Shown here: positions 1 through 13,200 of the stretch, piece by piece
Layout: each line of letters starts with the position of its first letter
Position numbering within the stretch: the stretch's first letter is position 1
NCBI RefSeq assembly: GCF_039555335.1
Contig: NC_092641.1
Span: 34,559,548-34,623,547 of the forward strand
Direction of reading: 5' to 3'
DNA length: 64,000 bases
Source of the DNA: Amphiura filiformis
Lineage: Eukaryota > Echinodermata > Ophiuroidea > Amphilepidida > Amphiuridae
The notes under the pieces: generated by a model
Databases searched by the model: none
Told to the model about the DNA's origin: nothing
The model's input: the letters and a program-made list of their open reading frames with translations, nothing else
Program-made: the position numbers and the translations under genes

Positions 1-209
1 TCAAACTCTGACAATTGTAGCTCTTTAAGCTCAAATTTGGAAATAATTTAGAAATTTTAGCTCAACAGCCTATAATTTGGCCCTAATTTCAGTTCTTCAA
101 GCCCCTATTTTGCCCGAAAATCAGTTCTTAGTTCCCAAAGTTCGGCGCTCCGCGCCGCACACCCCTACCAAAATTTAAGTTGAGTGCCCCCCCCCCCGGG
201 AGAAAGCAG

Positions 210-376
210 CGCCATTTTTGTGTGGAGATTTTATACGCAAGGATATTTATAAATGCAAGTGTACAAAGGACTTCGCTGATTTTCGCAGGACAAGACTAGT
301 AAATATGGATGTATACATCAGCCGTCCAGAACATTGCAAGAACAAAATTACCATCAAGACAAAGAATGTTGGCTAA
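210..376 (+). CDS. Possible terminal coding exon of an unidentified protein
   Basis: An open frame enters through a CAG acceptor-like site at 207-209, preceded by a C-rich tract, and ends at TAA 374-376. The 55 codons hold a KCKC pair, one earlier Cys and one in an EHCKN context, and are rich in Lys and Arg. The stop is followed by an ATTAAA signal and a GT-rich stretch. The acceptor is phase 1, like every exon of the large downstream gene, so it could be an alternative 3' exon of that gene or the end of a separate upstream gene. The C-tract resembles a dispersed repeat also seen near 49860, which weakens the case. I do not recognise the family. Confidence 0.3.
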
Positions 377-453
377 GTACTAATTAGTTAAAAGAGTGTA
401 TAATTGTTTGTACATTTGTTGTCATATATTGTACCAATCATATCTTACTTTCA

Positions 454-459
454 ATTAAA
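454..459 (+). terminator. Possible poly(A) signal ATTAAA
   Basis: ATTAAA lies 78 nt after the stop of the candidate exon ending at 376. A GT-rich stretch follows at about 487-515, the usual arrangement of a cleavage and polyadenylation site. Confidence 0.35.
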
Positions 460-1099
460 GACTTAGATTTTGTTAGCTTAATCCCACAGTGTGTTTGTGT
501 TGTGCATTCGTGTGAATTTGGGTAAAAGGTCAATTGGCCCTTGAGTCAGTACGACTCGTAACAGTGTGAATGTTGCAATTTTACCCTATTTTCGCCCAAA
601 AAATGGCGATTTTTGGACAAAAAAGAGTGATGCACATGGCAACAAATAATTGTATTATTTTTTGTTATATTAGGACTTTTAGGGAGAACGGTCCCCCTTG
701 GACAATATTTTACACAGATAAATATTTCGATACCTTTTACTCAGCCCATATGTGTGCATAGATCAATCATCAATGTTCATATCAATCATGGAGAATTTTA
801 ATGAGTGACCTTGTAAACGATATGACAAGTTTCTTTTTGATTAACAGTTATAACCCAAAAGGTCAAAGGTTAAATTTGAAGATGCTTTTTATACTTGGTT
901 TAAGAAGAATAAAAAACGATTAAAGTGGGCTTTTTTGTTTTTCTTGGTTGAAATGAAAATGAAAGACGATCATTGTGGGCCTTTTCGCTTTTCTTTGTTT
1001 AAACGAAAAAACGATTGTCCGGTCATTATACATGGACCATGTCAGATAAAATAGTATTCTATTGATTAAATCTATTATAATATTGCTTTCTGTTTCAAG

Positions 1100-1216
1100 A
1101 TATCTGTGATCCAAATCCGTGTATGAATGGAGGCACTTGTACCACGATAGGAAGCGATTACTCCTGCACTTGTAACATTGGTTACTCAGGACAAAACTGC
1201 ACAAGACCACCAACTG
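1100..1216 (+). CDS. Exon: EGF-like domain (first visible)
   Basis: 39 codons between a TTTCAAG acceptor and a G/GTAAGT donor, phase 1-1. Six cysteines in the pattern C-x4-C-x5-C, then C-x-C, then the GYSGQNC ending, with the typical CMNGGTC centre. The preceding exon is outside the window or not recognised. A 9.5-kb intron full of repeats follows. Confidence 0.9.
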
Positions 1217-4200
1217 GTAAGTTTTGTACGATCTTTTTAAATTGTTAGATTTTTCTTTTTTTCTTCCAAAATGATAAAATAGTTAATATGCAATCATTAT
1301 GAAAGTTCCCAAATATAACGCACTTTTTGGATTAGGACGGCGAGCGCGTAACTTACTAGTTTAGTAGCTTACTTCTTTAGTAACTACTCTGCAACTGCCG
1401 CGTATCTTACTAAACTAGTATTTTTGGGACTTGCGCTGAAGCGTATCTGGCGAGTAACTACTTCTTTAGTATCTTCATTAAGGGGTACTACACCCTCAAT
1501 AAATTTGAGTCTATTTTTGCATTTTTCTCAAAAACTAATAAAACACTGGTAACAAAAGTTATGTATATTATAGGGGCAAGGAATCCAATTACTACACTGG
1601 AATTTCAGTGACCCAAGATAAGCGGTTCGTTATTTATGATAAGAAATAAGGTACCGCTAGGTGTACCTCATTTCCTATCATATATACTGAACCGCTTGTC
1701 TTGAGTCACTTAAATTTCAGTGTAGTAACTGGATTCCTTGCCCCAATAATATACATAACTTTTGTTACCAGTGTGTTATTATTTTTTGAGAAAAATGCCA
1801 AAATAGTCACAAAATTACCACAGGGGTGTAGTACCCCCTTAATGGAGCAGTAAATCACAATCAGCACCTTTAATATCACGTTTTTAACCACGCGGTCAAT
1901 TGTTATTTAATTTCAACAATAGGCAGTGTTATGTCACTAAATACCCCGGTACAAACAAAATACCATATCAGTATATTTAGCGTGCTTTGTAGTATATAGT
2001 AGGCCTATAGGTTTATGATTATGATATCTATTTTGTCACACCATGACAGAAGGGGTAACACGCCGGGGTGGGGGACTCAGCAGTGTAGTTTTGTACAAAT
2101 CCTTTCGGGGTCAAAGTAGTTTACGTGTTCAGTCGCGTATCAGGGTCAGTTGTAGGAGGGGGATAGAAAAAAAAATTGGTGGGTATGTGTTATTGTGATA
2201 ATTGCTCATTTCAATTGTAAGCCTACACCATTTTAGCCCAAAATTAAGGTGATATTTGTTTTCTATGCCAAAATTCATTTATTTTGTCCAAATAAGGGTA
2301 AAATTGTGTGTTTACAGGGCATTTTCAATTTTACACTGGGGGAAAGGGGGTGAAATTTTTAGGGGGTTGGTTTTAGGGTGTTAACATTTTCTTTGTGAGG
2401 TTGGTTTTAGGGGGTTGGAATTTTCTTTGGGGGCAAAGCAACCCCCCGCAAAGACCACCTTGGTGCTCAGTTCAAATGACCGTATGTCATAGATAATAAG
2501 CCGCAAAATATGGGTCTCATTTTGGGGCTTCTTGTATAATAATGGCTCCCCAATTTTAGTATGAAGGTTTGTATTTTTCTAAAATATCACAAAAAGCGCA
2601 TTTAAAAAAAAAAGATATTTGGTAACAATGTCGCAAAATTGTTTTCAATTTGGGCAAAATATCTGACAATCGTGGGCCTACTCTATTCAAACATTAACCA
2701 GATGGTATGCCCCAGGGGTAAGACGGGGAAGGGTATATAGCGTTTTTTGATAGTGTGTAATTTTGCAGCCCTGCAACCAGGCGAACCGAGAATGGAATAA
2801 ACAACAGGATAGACGGGCATATAATTCCTCAAGGGTCAGGAAATATACTTAAAATAAATCCCATCCAGGGCCAGTCGGATTGGGATATGGCATATGGATC
2901 TGGCGTTATCAGAAGAGATTATCATGAGGAAAGAATTTATTTCTGTGATTGTATCCAGCCGTGTGAAGTGAATATTTATTTGGCACAAAACTTGCAATTA
3001 TTCCTAATTCCTGAAGCTTGGTGAGATCCTGAAATAAGATAATTTATATGTAGGCCTATATTAGAGATAGAAGATATCTTGAGTTTTGAAAACATGTTTC
3101 CCCAGATATGAAAATATTTGCATAGATTCGAATTATTACTCAGTGTAGTATATATAGAGTACAATTGGGGACCGTTTACATTTACTTGTTAGGGGGGCCT
3201 GATGCAAAAAGGGGGCCCTTAAATATTTTGACCTTCCTGGGGGCTGAAAAAATGACCACAAATTTTCCTGGGAAAATTGAGTTTATATGGGGCCCGAAAA
3301 ATTTTCGCAATGAAATTGTTTGCATCAGGCCCCCCTAACAAGTGTTTGTGAACGGTCCCTTGTCATAAATTTGTAAGGCATCAAATAAACGCATAAAGTA
3401 ATGGGACTTTGACTCTATTGTGAAATTTAAACGGTAGGCCTACTATAATTATGCTATCTACTGAAGATACAAATGGAATCCAACATGCATTCGCTAATCA
3501 CTATATTATGTGACACGTCACAGGGAATGAATAATGATTCATTGATTGATTGATTGGTTGAAGAGCGATTATACTAATTATCGATGATCACCCCCTTCTA
3601 TATTGTCTTGTTCTCCCTTCCAGAATAAATGTTCCGTCTGTAGGCCAACACGAAAGGTTTGCGGTGCCGCATACGAGACGCTCCACACGCAGAATACACT
3701 CTAATGCAAAATATCTTATTATTTACTTTCAAAATCTAATCAATATCAATGATTTTCTCCTCTATCTATGAATTAATTTGCCTACTCGCCAACTTACTCC
3801 TCCAACGATGAAGAGTACGTTGCCGAGTAAATAACAATAGCTGCGGCGTAACTTTACTAGTTTAGTAACTACGCACATTTGGAAGTCACGAAATTCTGAG
3901 ATACTCGCCAACTTACTTCGCAAAAGATGAAGAGTAAGATGCCGAGCACATAACAATAGAACTTACTAGTCTAATAACTTACGCCGATTTGGAAGTCTCA
4001 AAATGCGAGATACTCGCCAATTTACTAAACTAGTAGCTTACTCAGAAGTTACGCGGATTTGGTGCACTCAGCGGTTTATGTCGGACCAACAGAAAATCAT
4101 CCCGTTTTACTACAAATAGGTCGAATTTGACAGTTTGCTCATAGATTTAAGTTGGAACATGTGTAAGTATTACAAATATGCCAAAAAATCGGTTTTGAAA

Positions 4201-7200
4201 AAAAAATAAAGGTATATTCTGAAAAAAGATCGTACATTAACCGCTGAGTGCACCAAATCCGCGTAACTTCGGAGTAAGCTACTAGTCTAGTAAGTTGGCG
4301 AGTATCTCGCATTTTGTGACTTCCAAATCGGCGTAAGTTACTAGACTAGTATGTACTATTGTTATTTACTCGGCAACTTACTCTTCATCTTTTGCGGAGT
4401 AAGTTGGCGAGTATCTCAGAATTTCGTGACTTCCAAATGTGCGTAAGTTACTAGACTAGTAAAGTTACGCCGCAGCTATTGTTATTTACTCGGCAACGTA
4501 CTCTTCATCCTTCGAGGAGTAAGTTGGCGAGTAAGCAAATAGATTCATAGATAGAGGAGAAAATCATTGATATAGACGAGATTTTGAAAGTAAATAATAA
4601 GATATTTCGCAATAGAGCGTATTCTGCGCGTGGAGCGTCTCGTATGCGGCGCCACAAACCTTTCGTATAGGCCTACTAACGGAACGTTTTAGGTTAAGGT
4701 TGATCTTAACCCCAATAACCCTGGAACTATGGAAACCTCATAACTGCTAAATTGTAGGCCTATATAAAAGTGCAAATATTTAGAATGGCAAAAACCTGAG
4801 GAAACGGTATATCAAAAGCGATGAGATCCAGGTTGCTACTAAGAAAAATATTATCACCCGAAATGCTGGTGATGTCATCTATTCTTGGAAGGGGGAACAA
4901 GGCAGTTGGAAGGTGGTGATCATCGTTAATTAGTATTACCACTCATCAATCAATCAATCAATCAATCAAGCAATCAGTTATCAGTCAATCAATATTCATT
5001 CCCTGTGACGTGTCACATAGTGATTATCGAATGCATGTTGGATAGCAGAATTATAGTAGGCCTACCATTTAAATTTGAATTAATTATTATAAAGTCCCGT
5101 TAATTTATGCGTTTATGCCTTAATACATATATATGACAATTACATTCAACTGCACATTCGAATCTATACAAATAATTATTTTCATGTCTGGGGAAAGATG
5201 TTTTCAAAACTCAAGATATCTTCTATCTCTAATATAAATTATTTTATTTCAGGATCTCCACGATTCAAGAATTAGGAATAATTGCAAGTTTTGTGCCAAA
5301 TAAATTTTGAGGAATTACATGCCCCGCTATCCCACCACTGGGGCACACATCCGGTTGATACTTGAATAGAATAGGCCTACTAATAAAAATATCTGACAAT
5401 CGTGGGCATATAGTAATACTATACCCACGATTGTCAGATATTTTGGCCAAATTGAAAACAATTTCGCGTCATTGTTACAAAATTGGCCTATCTTACAAAA
5501 AACAAAAAAAAAAAAAACTTGCGCTTCATTTAGGTGAAATTTTTAATGTTTTTGAAAAATGCAAACCTTTATACTAAAATTGTATATAAATGGGGAGCCA
5601 TTATTATACAAAAGGCCTCAATATGAGACTCATATTTGCGTCTTATTATGACGTATGGTCATTTGAACTGAGTACTAAAGTTAGTCTTTGCGGGGGTACC
5701 CCTTTTAATGACTAAAAACAACCTAACAAAAGAAAATGTCAACACCCAAAAACCAATCCCCTAAAAATCTCAACCTCTACCCCCTAGTGTAAAATTGAAA
5801 ATTGCCCGGTAAACACACAATTTTACCCTTATTTGGGCGAAAACAATGTAAACTTGAATATTGGCATAGTAAACAAAAAATATCACTTTAATTTTGGGGA
5901 TAAAATGGTGTACAATTGAAAATGATTTTCGCGTTTCGCGAGTAATTATCACAAGAACACAATACCAAAATGATGCCCACCAGATTTATTTTGTCTTTAC
6001 CCCCTCCTACAACTGACTGAACATGTAAACTACTTAGACCCCGAAAGTTATTTTACAAAAACTATACGGCTGTATCCCCCACCCCTGCGGGCTATGCCCC
6101 TCTGTGACAGAATAAAAAAAACCTATAGGCCTACTTACTACAAAATCACAAGGCACGCAAAATATGGGTATTTTGTTTGTACCGGGGTATTTCGTGACAT
6201 AACACTGCCTATTGTTAGTATTGAATAACAATTGACTACGTAAGGTGCGCTTCAGACTCCTTATTGTACGTGCAATATTGTATGTACAATATTTTTCGTG
6301 ACGTCAAAAAGTATTGCACGTCCAATAAATATACGTGCCACGACGAGTTGAATCAGATTAAATAACGCGCTATAACCCTGACGGTTCATTGTTTGCTAAA
6401 TCCAAGCGAGGTCACCCGAAAATCTATGCAAGAGAAATTTCTACTGCTGCTGATGAAAAATCCTACAGTGCGTTTGGGTTTTTTCTGCACTTTACCAGTA
6501 GGCCTAATAAATTCATTAACAAATAAACATAAAATAAACATTTAGAGGGAATGTTTTTACTCACTGCTCATCTGATCCACTTTCTCAGGAAACTAAATAC
6601 CGATACTCCTTAGTTTTATCCCTGACTTTCCAGACATAATTATGAGTAAACATCAAATTTAATGTTTACAAAACAATCAAATATATATACATTCGTTTGC
6701 ATTTTGTACATTAATATTAATATTAATAATGTACAAACATTAAAAAAGGGGCCTAAGAGTATGTCTATTTTAATCATATACTAATTCCGCCATGCCCAAA
6801 CATATTTTATATATGAAATCGTGTAAAAACAGACCACTTGTAAATCTATGGAACCCCAAATTCCAATCAAAAATAAAAACAACTTTGTTATCAAATACAC
6901 TAGGCCTATACATGTGATTACAGGATTTTAATAAATAAATAGATTAACACGGATAACGGACGAGAAATATTTGGCAATACCGCCGGATTTACCACAGAGC
7001 CAGTGGATAAAGAAATTAATTAAAATTAAAACAAATTAAATGAGAAAATGAAAGCAAGGACATTTGGTGAAGTATTGTTTTAGAATGCGAAGGAGTCCTA
7101 AATGTTACCCAGGCCCAGGACACTGATTAATGTAAATTCGACCCATAGTTATTTTGTCTACTTTTGCCAGCATTCAACCTGTTCAATGTAATTTATGCCT

Positions 7201-10200
7201 ATTTTCAATAAAATTCCGAAATCTGACGTACGGTAGGCCTATCAACGTTGTATCGTACACAAATTATGATTCGAGACTATTTCATTTGACACGCTTGTAT
7301 GGATTTCAAAAGATCGGTCCTATAATAGATATCGAATAGAGAATTACAGCAGGAGGCTTTGAGGATGCCGTAATCCTCTTGACAATCAACCAATCAGAGA
7401 GACATATTCAGAAATATGTTCGGAGAGCTGAAACTCTTTCAACTCTGAAATATATATTTCAAGTAATATCGTTTCACATTTAACAACAATTTGGCTTGCA
7501 ATAAAGCCACGAAGGGACGGTAATGCTAATATACGATTTCAGTCAAATATTGATACAAATATACGATTTCGGTCAACTATTTGGCTATTCTTTGCCCAAA
7601 ATTATGAAATATTTATTAGTAACAACTCTTAGGAGGGTTTTCGAGTACTTTTAACGAAATAATGAGGTAAAATAAAAGAAAACCCACTTACAATTTCGGA
7701 CGCTTAACTGTGGTGTTCTAGGGGAATTAAGATATCACAATTAACATGTTTAATTCAAAATCGTTGTCCTACAAGCACATGTTAAATGGCTCGATTCACA
7801 TTATGTATAAGTTGGGACATTGTCAGATTGTGTGAACATTACAAATACAAACAATAAGGTTGAAAAAAAGAAGCCATTTAAAAATGATTTTAAAAGATCG
7901 TCTATTTTGTAGCTTACACTGATTAGACCAAATATCTGCCTCTGACGAAAAAAAATGTTTTCCATGCTGATTTGTTTTTGTAACGAGTATATCATTTCAA
8001 AAAGAAAGAAATAAAGGCGGATATTACTTTTAAGATCTCAACGCATTACTATTAATAGGCCTATAATTAATGAAAAAGTATAGAAGGCGTTGCATCCGGG
8101 TCTGATGAGGGGGAGGACACAAGCCGTTTTTGGCAGTTTTCCTATGCATTTTCTAAAATTCAGATCAATGGGGGGGCTCCCGTGCCCTATAAAGCTACGG
8201 TTACTGCATTAACACGTTTATGATGTATTGTGATGATCATAGGTAGGCCTATAACATACACCATCATAACATGCCTCACCGATATCAACATGTAAAAAGG
8301 TGTTGCAAACTCATAACACAACGTGTTATAATGTAACAAATGCTATGCCAAAACTTAAAAAAATAATAAAAATATCAATATCAATAAAATCAAAACCAGA
8401 ATAAATACATAGGTCTACAAATAATACTTAAGAAACTGACTAAATCAATATATGACTAAATATATATGAATCTCTAAATCAATTAATCAATCAGTAATCA
8501 ATCAATCAATAAATAAATAAATACATAAACAAATAGGCCTAAATAAATAAATCTATAAATAAATAAATAAATGAATAAGAACTGAATGTGCCATTTATAT
8601 TATCATTGCAATTTTAATATTTTTTTAATATTAATATCAGTATTAATATTATTAACTTTAAAGGTGCCCATTGATTATGTAATAATTCAAGTACAGTTGA
8701 ATACAAGAAGACATAAAAAACTGTTCATCATTCCGTGCACGAACACTGCACTAAATTTACCACTCTTAGAAATTTGGCAACTCCGTATCAATTAAGCAAC
8801 CAATGATTGTGGCAAAATATACATTTTCCCGGTACATACTTTTTATTGTACGTGCAATACTTTCTGACGTCACGAAAAATATTGTACATACAATATTGCA
8901 CGTACAATACGGAGTCTGAAGCGCACCTAAGACCGCGTGGTTAAAAACGTGATATTAAAGGTGCTGATTCGGATTTTCTGCTCCATTAACTAAGATACTA
9001 AAGAAGTAGTTACTCGCCAGTTGCGCTTCAGAGCAAGTCCCAAAAATACTAGTTTAGTAAGATACTCGGCAGTTGCGGAGTAACTACTAAAGAAGTAAGC
9101 TACTAAACTAGTAAGTTACGCGGATTTGGTGCACTCAGCGGAATGACTTTAAGTCATAGACTGTAGAAGGCACAGTCTGTGGTTAAGTGCTGTCTTAAAG
9201 AGTAATGTTGTATTGGTGTTTAATGGAGGGTTCATTATATTTTGCAAGTATCATACACTGTCCCCAGCATAGGGTGCTATGCTCGTTCTAACTATTTTAA
9301 ACAAATGTCATGCAGTACTTCAGATTAAGAAAGAACCAACATTTGAAACGTTTTGGATGCCCGGTGATCAGTGTCATAGCGGGAGAACCTTATGCTCCAA
9401 TACTGTTGGCCCCTATAAAGGGGAAAATCCCACTGTCGATATCAGCTCCACCTTGTTCGCCAGGTGCAACATAAAATTTTCGTTTCGTTCGTGGTCATAA
9501 TGTACGATCTTATAATATCAAATTGATTTTTTTTGGCATATTTGCAATGTTTACCATGTTTACACATGTCCCAACTTTGTAGGTTTGTAGGTCAACAGTA
9601 AAAAATTGGATTCTTCCATAGAACTCCATGTTAAACCGTAACGACTAAAGAACACATTGGGTTTCTTTCACCTACCCTTGATATTTCAGCTTCTAAAGGA
9701 CAGAAACCCTTCCCGGTAGTTATTACTAATATTATTTCAGCATTTTGGGTAAATAATAGCAACGAAGTTGCCCAAATGATACACAACTATCTGCAAAGCA
9801 CGCAAATATTTTAGGGTTTGCCTGATTAAACATACCGTGTGATCTAATTGTCCGCTCAAGATGATAACTTCTTTTAAGGTAACCGTTCAAGATGATTATT
9901 TTCTTCTTCTGCGGCACATAACCAAATAATACCTTCAAAAATGCTTCTTTTCCTACAGATTATATGGCACAGAGATGCCGCTGACACATATGCATTGACA
10001 TTTAGTTGGTGTCTATGGTTCTCACAGATTTTGAGTTTAAGGTCACACAGGGGACAAACAGGCTTGATTACTGAAAATCACCTTACCATTTAATATTTGC
10101 TGCATATTCATAATAAGTGCTGTGATCAGATCATCAGAATAATGCCAAATGGCTTCTAGCACGTTCATATACGATTCTAATCAGATTTGGCTAAAACATG

Positions 10201-13200
10201 GAGAAAGGGTCGGTTTTGGGGTCAAAAGGGGTAAAACTCTAAAATTTGTCCAAAATTAAATGAAATTAATATATGTGATCTTGATATGATTCAAAAATAT
10301 AATGGGGTCATTTCCCCATTTCAAGGTTGTAACTTTCAAATCTTGGGTTACGCTAGTGAGAAACATGCCACCTTTGCATTCTTCATCATATGGGTGTTTT
10401 AGTGAAGAGTAGTGTTCTGTTAAAAGTGTCAGTATGATAACAGTCAATGTCTGTACTGACGAAACGAAGTTGGACGTGGACAACTAAATTACGTTCATTT
10501 AAATGTACGATGCGGCATCAATATTGGAACTATTGCAACAAATGAGGTGTCATAATGCGCAGAAATAAATTCTACTTTGACTTTATATCCCAAATTTGGC
10601 ATACGATCAACTGTTTTTGAAAAATGGTCATTCATCAAGGGGGTAAATACCTTTTGGGTTGTGTTTACAACATTTCCTTATTTATAGTAAGATATAATTT
10701 CTTTTTCAATGCTAGATATACGCATTCAATGTCCTGGACAAACAACAATAGGTGCAGAGGGTATATTTACAATTAATAACCCTACGCAATTCTTCGACAT
10801 AAGAATGGATGTTACCGTGACGAATATAACCTACACGTATGTGAGCACACAGGGACGCAGAGAAGTGTCATTTGGCCTAAATGAACCTAACGTTCTAACT
10901 GACTTCTCGGCGGGAAACACGACACAGGTGGCAGTATCAATCAGAAACATAAACGAGTTCGCCAGTTGCACCTTTACTGTAGGTAGGTTTTGATGGCAAG
11001 TGTACCGAGTTCCACGTATCGATTGTGCGTTTTACCGTTGCGACGCGACCTGGACATTTGCTTATCTTTTGCGCCAAAGCGACAAAACTTTGGAAAGAAG
11101 GCCAAAGCTAATTATTTGAGCGGAAATTCGGATCTAACAACATAATGTTTTCTACCTCATATTGAGGCTCAATACCATCACATCTTTATTCCAAGTTTTG
11201 TGTTAAATTGCTCCAGTTGTTTGGATTCTAGAAACACAAACTGTGTATCACATGACTTCTTCAGTGGTGTTAAACACCAAACTACCATGTTTGTGTTCAT
11301 ACTGCCTAAAAACGAAATATATTTCAGGCCTGAAATTTCACATAAGCAATGGCGTAGCCAGCAACTTTTCAGATGGTGGGCAAAAAAGGGAGCAAACTTT
11401 AACGAGAATTTTACAAAAAATGGGTTAAAAAGTATAAAAAGGTCTAAAATCTTAAATAACAGGACGACCAGCATTCCAGGGGGAGGGGCAATACTTCTCA
11501 CGGGGAGGGGGCGGCAGTTGCACCCCTTTGCCCCCTGGCCACGCCACTGCACATAAGTTACGAGAAAAATATCCACCTGATTCCAAAATCTGCACTTTGA
11601 TGCGATAAAGCTAGGAAACTACGTCTGTATTTTGCCTCCATTCTTGCCAAATGGCACAGTTGGGCATTATCAATGACTTCCATTTGAGAGCCATTATTTT
11701 TATCAATGGTTTCATCATCACCACAAATTAACCAATAGCAATCTTTGTGTGAAGCAGAATTAATATGGAGCAGTTAAAACACCGGTATATTTTTTTTGCA
11801 CTGGCAACCTCTTGAACATTCACAGGTCCGGCAGGAATCGTTTGTCCTCAGGATTCAACAGGCTTGTCTGCTCAATTTGGGTTTCCTAGACCAGAAGTCA
11901 GTAATTTTCTGAATGCCGACACCAACGTTCAAATTACGTATACGTACAACAGTAACAGTGAAATGTATCCATATAATCAACAAACACACTTTCTGACAAA
12001 CTTGCCTCTTGGATGTAGTGTCATTACGGCGACCGCTCAAGATACGGACGGGAATAGTGCGGTGTGCACCTTTCAACACTGCAGAACAGGTATCATGTAA
12101 ACTGCGGGTTTGAAAGGGTGAGAAAAGGGGGATTTATTTTGGAGGATATGTCAAAGAGGGGCTTGCATTTTATGGTGAGGGTATGGGAGCAAGAAAGAAG
12201 GGAGATCTAGACTCAAGAAGAATTGTTACGTTCACACTAATATGGCTTTAAAAGTCCAAACTAATATACCACATAAAGTTCAAACTAGTATGAAATGATG
12301 AAACGGAATATCTGGTGAATTTATTTGATTTGACTTTGCCTATGCTAATATCAGGCATGTGGAAGCGATAGTGATAAGCTAGATAGTGATAATGAGGCTC
12401 TATTCCGTTTATTTATAGTTTGAACTTTCTATATATTTTGGAGGCATATTAGTTTGGACATTTGGAGGCAGAATAGTTTCGACTTCTGGAGGCATATTAT
12501 GTGTTGACGTATAACATCCTTCTTGCGTGTACATCTCCATTTTTCTTGTACCCCATAAAAGCCCCTCATTCAGCTTCGATATATCTCCAAAAGAAGTACC
12601 CCTTTCTCAAACTCTGGGCAGGTATCAATTAATTCTTATTAGAGAGATTGCGATTTCCACTGTCCTGTATCGAAGCGAGTTCACGTATTTAGCCAGTTTT
12701 GAAGATTTTCCACGTGCGAAATAAATGTAGATACATCGTTGAAAATGCACAAAATTTGCCCATTTTACAATATGTTAAATGAATACAGTCAATGATAATG
12801 AACATACGAAGGAAAGTCTAATTACTTTTATGATACTTTTGTTTGTAACAAATCATTATAATAAAGGTACAGCGGTGTGTTGAAAGCGACTTAATTTATA
12901 CGCAGAGATTGCCCATTGAAATGTGTGTGATACTTTGCGTACAAAAAATGACATTGCGATTTCCCATTTTGGATTCCAACGTAGTATATGCTACGTTGAA
13001 ATTATGCTGATTTTACCTCATGTCGAAGTTCATGCAACGCGCCCAATTTTCAGGTCGAAAAAGTCTCATTTTGAAAGTAAAGTCATGATATGTGGATTTA
13101 GTGATTTTTAATCTACCAAAATATATGTTTTTAGGCAACTATAATATTTGGGGAGCACAAAAATACAATTAAGTGTAAGCAGCATGTTAAGTCAAAATCA

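Larger units (their letters stand above)
1345..9122. mobile_element. Giant foldback (inverted-repeat) element with nested insertions
   Basis: Left arm 1345-4081 and right arm 4240-9122 are inverted copies around a 158-bp loop. Matching pairs include 3640-3780 with 4540-4670, 2970-3090 with 5180-5300, 2470-2530 with 5590-5650, and 1345-1480 with 8980-9122. After removing three later insertions the arms are about 2181 and 2194 bp. The arms contain sub-repeats built on TAACTTACTAGTTTAGTA near the centre and the outer ends, like FB/Galileo or sea-urchin TU foldback elements. No coding frame seen. Confidence 0.85.

Noticed and set aside
11178-11576. Overlapping frames of 132 and 118 codons on both strands
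   Set aside because: They span the hAT MITE at 11347-11549; open on both strands because of its base composition.
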